The notes under the pieces: generated by a model
Databases searched by the model: none
Seen by the model: the letters and a program-made list of their open reading frames with translations, nothing else
What the model was told of the DNA's origin: nothing
Position numbers and translations under genes: made by a program
Part shown: positions 62,708 to 64,000 of the stretch, in pieces
Position numbering within the stretch: the stretch's first letter is position 1
How the letters are laid out: each line of letters opens with the position of its first letter
Source: Mucilaginibacter ginsenosidivorans
GTDB taxonomy: Bacteria > Bacteroidota > Bacteroidia > Sphingobacteriales > Sphingobacteriaceae
Reading direction: 5' to 3'
DNA: 64,000 nt
Assembly (NCBI RefSeq): GCF_007971025.1
Contig: NZ_CP042436.1
Span: 1,178,001-1,242,000, forward strand

Positions 62708-62758
62708 ACGACCAGTTTTAATAGTATTACGAAGCTGATAGCCAGAGTGCTACACCAT

Positions 62759-62834
62759 AGATGTGCGAATGTGCAAATATGCAGATGTGCAAATGACTCA
62801 TGATTAATCTGCACATTCGCACATCTGCACATTT
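62759..62834. repeat. Dispersed inverted repeat between the lipoprotein gene and der
   Basis: AGATGTGCGAATGTGCA (62759-62775) and TGCACATTCGCACATCT (62810-62826) are perfect 17-base inverted arms, with more ATGTGC/GCACAT units between them. Confidence 0.8.
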
Positions 62835-62836
62835 TA

Positions 62837-64000
62837 CTACTTCTGCCTGAAAAATATTTGTATCGGTACGCCGGTAAAGTCAAAGTTCTCGCGCAATTTG
62901 TTTTCCAGGAACCGGTAGTATCCTTCTTTGAGATATTGGGGTAAATTACAGAAAAATGCAAACATGGGCGATACGCCGTTGATCTGCGTGATGTATTTTA
63001 TTTTAACGTATTTCCCTTTGATAGACGGCGGCGGAAAGCTTTCGATAATCGGCAGCATCACGTCGTTAAGTTTGGAAGTGGGTATTTTTTTCTTTCGGTT
63101 ATCGTAAACCTTTTGTGCTGTTTCTATCACTTTCAGCACCCGTTGTTTTTCGGTAACAGATGTAAAGATGATAGGGACGTCGGTGAACGGAGCCACCTTT
63201 TGGCGTATCATATCCTCAAATACTTTGGTGGTTTTATTGTTCTTTTCTATCAGGTCCCACTTATTCACCACCACCATAATGCCCTTTTTATTCTTTTCGG
63301 CCAGGTGAAAAATGTTGATGTCCTGCGACTCGATACCTTCAACCGCATCGATCATCAGGATCACCACGTCGGCTTCCTCCAGCGCTTTGATGGTGCGCAT
63401 AACGGAGTAAAACTCTATATTTTCCTTAACCTTCGTCTTTTTGCGCATTCCTGCTGTATCAACCAGCATAAAATCGTGCCCATATTGGTTATAATGGATA
63501 TAGATAGAATCGCGGGTGGTGCCTGCTATCGGTGTTACGATATTACGATCCTTACCTATAAGTGCGTTGATAATGGATGACTTGCCTACATTAGGGCGCC
63601 CGACGATGGCGAACTTCGGCAAGGTGTTTTCTTCAACCGGCTCATCGTCAAAATGCTTTACCAGTTCATCAAGCAATTCGCCGGTTCCCGAACCCGTCAT
63701 CGAGGATATGTTATATATCTCGCCCAGGCCCAGGCTATAAAATACGGCAGCGTCCGATTGTTGGGCATTATTGTCCACTTTGTTCACAACAACCATCACC
63801 GGCTTCTTTCCGCGGCGCAGCAACGCTGCAATTTCATCATCAAGGTCGGTAACGCCTGTTGTCACGTCGACCATAAACAATATAGCAGTGGCCTCTTCGA
63901 TAGCGATGATTACCTGTTCGCGTATAGCAGCTTCAAAAACGTCTTCTGAGTTGGCTACGTAACCGCCTGTATCTACCACGGTAAAACTGTGATGCGTCCA
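62837..64000 (-). CDS. der: GTPase Der, C-terminal part (runs off the window)
   Basis: Ribosome-assembly GTPase with two G domains and a KH-like C-terminus. The window starts within the first G domain just before [19 protein letters not shown] follows. The second G domain shows [33 protein letters not shown] and VVVNKWDLI, and the C-terminal KH part ends [13 protein letters not shown]. About 388 codons are present, the N-terminal 50 or so are missing. The internal ATG at 63979 is not the real start. Confidence 0.95.
   Translation of the reverse strand, partial: WTHHSFTVVDTGGYVANSEDVFEAAIREQVIIAIEEATAILFMVDVTTGVTDLDDEIAALLRRGKKPVMVVVNKVDNNAQQSDAAVFYSLGLGEIYNISSMTGSGTGELLDELVKHFDDEPVEENTLPKFAIVGRPNVGKSSIINALIGKDRNIVTPIAGTTRDSIYIHYNQYGHDFMLVDTAGMRKKTKVKENIEFYSVMRTIKALEEADVVILMIDAVEGIESQDINIFHLAEKNKKGIMVVVNKWDLIEKNNKTTKVFEDMIRQKVAPFTDVPIIFTSVTEKQRVLKVIETAQKVYDNRKKKIPTSKLNDVMLPIIESFPPPSIKGKYVKIKYITQINGVSPMFAFFCNLPQYLKEGYYRFLENKLRENFDFTGVPIQIFFRQK

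Noticed and set aside
62704..62961. 85-codon minus-strand frame rich in Cys, Ala, His
   Set aside because: It is a translation of the dispersed GCACAT repeat plus part of der in the wrong frame.

Overview
The window comes from the Bacteroidota, most likely a Sphingobacteriaceae soil or plant-associated bacterium of the Mucilaginibacter/Pedobacter type. Signs of this are a SusC/SusD pair with an ECF sigma factor and FecR, the gliding lipoprotein GldD, a HYC_CC_PP protein, lipoproteins with short Cys lipoboxes, and several promoters of the Bacteroidota form TTG-N18-20-TAnnTTTG. The organism call is inferred from gene content, not from a database search.

Layout. 1-3604: 5'-terminal two thirds or more of a TamB/AsmA-like envelope protein (minus strand). 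3754-4200: decayed N-terminal fragment of a transhydrogenase-alpha/alanine-dehydrogenase-like gene. 4427-11478: tightly overlapping minus-strand heavy-metal efflux operon: small metal-binding lipoprotein, a CusA pump split into two frames at an A8 run, a TolC-like channel and two CusB-like adaptors. 11596-14236: HYC_CC_PP protein, TPM-domain protein and a complete IS3-family element. 14260-16572: AhpD-like protein, an ECF42-type sigma factor and its DGPF/YciI partner, with a long hairpin repeat between the last two. 16719-18241: small lipoprotein, a promoter/operator with a possible small RNA, and a GH25 lysozyme. 18328-25168: housekeeping block on the minus strand (M23 peptidase, rbfA, LolC/E-like permease, MBL hydrolase, gldD, aroE, a broken gene, a methyltransferase).

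25283-41883 is a nine-gene polysaccharide utilisation locus on the minus strand: ECF sigma factor, FecR, SusC, SusD, two surface glycan-binding lipoproteins, a double hydrolase (alpha/beta plus SGNH), a GH95 fucosidase-like enzyme and a clan GH-D alpha-galactosidase-like enzyme. The sigma/anti-sigma pair probably senses the glycan through SusC; the lipoproteins bind it; the hydrolases deacylate it and remove fucose- or galactose-type end sugars.

41884-42557 holds two diverged, tandemly duplicated tRNA(Met)-like remnants, each followed by a terminator. 42558-54000: ComA-like phosphosulfolactate synthase, TPR protein, ALDH7-type dehydrogenase, S8 peptidase, then a GbsR-led cluster (membrane protein, DCC thiol protein, TIGR01777-membrane-SRPBCC fusion, membrane protein) and pdhB. 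54033-64000: Spy-like protein, FG-GAP/ASPIC protein, BI-1 family protein, murQ, S41 protease, a lipoprotein and the 3' part of der.

The least understood parts are the GbsR-led cluster with a 28-bp palindromic operator, the promoter-operator-terminator unit at 17220-17336, the tRNA-like duplicates, and the split cusA at a homopolymer run. No CRISPR array, prophage or defence island was recognised.
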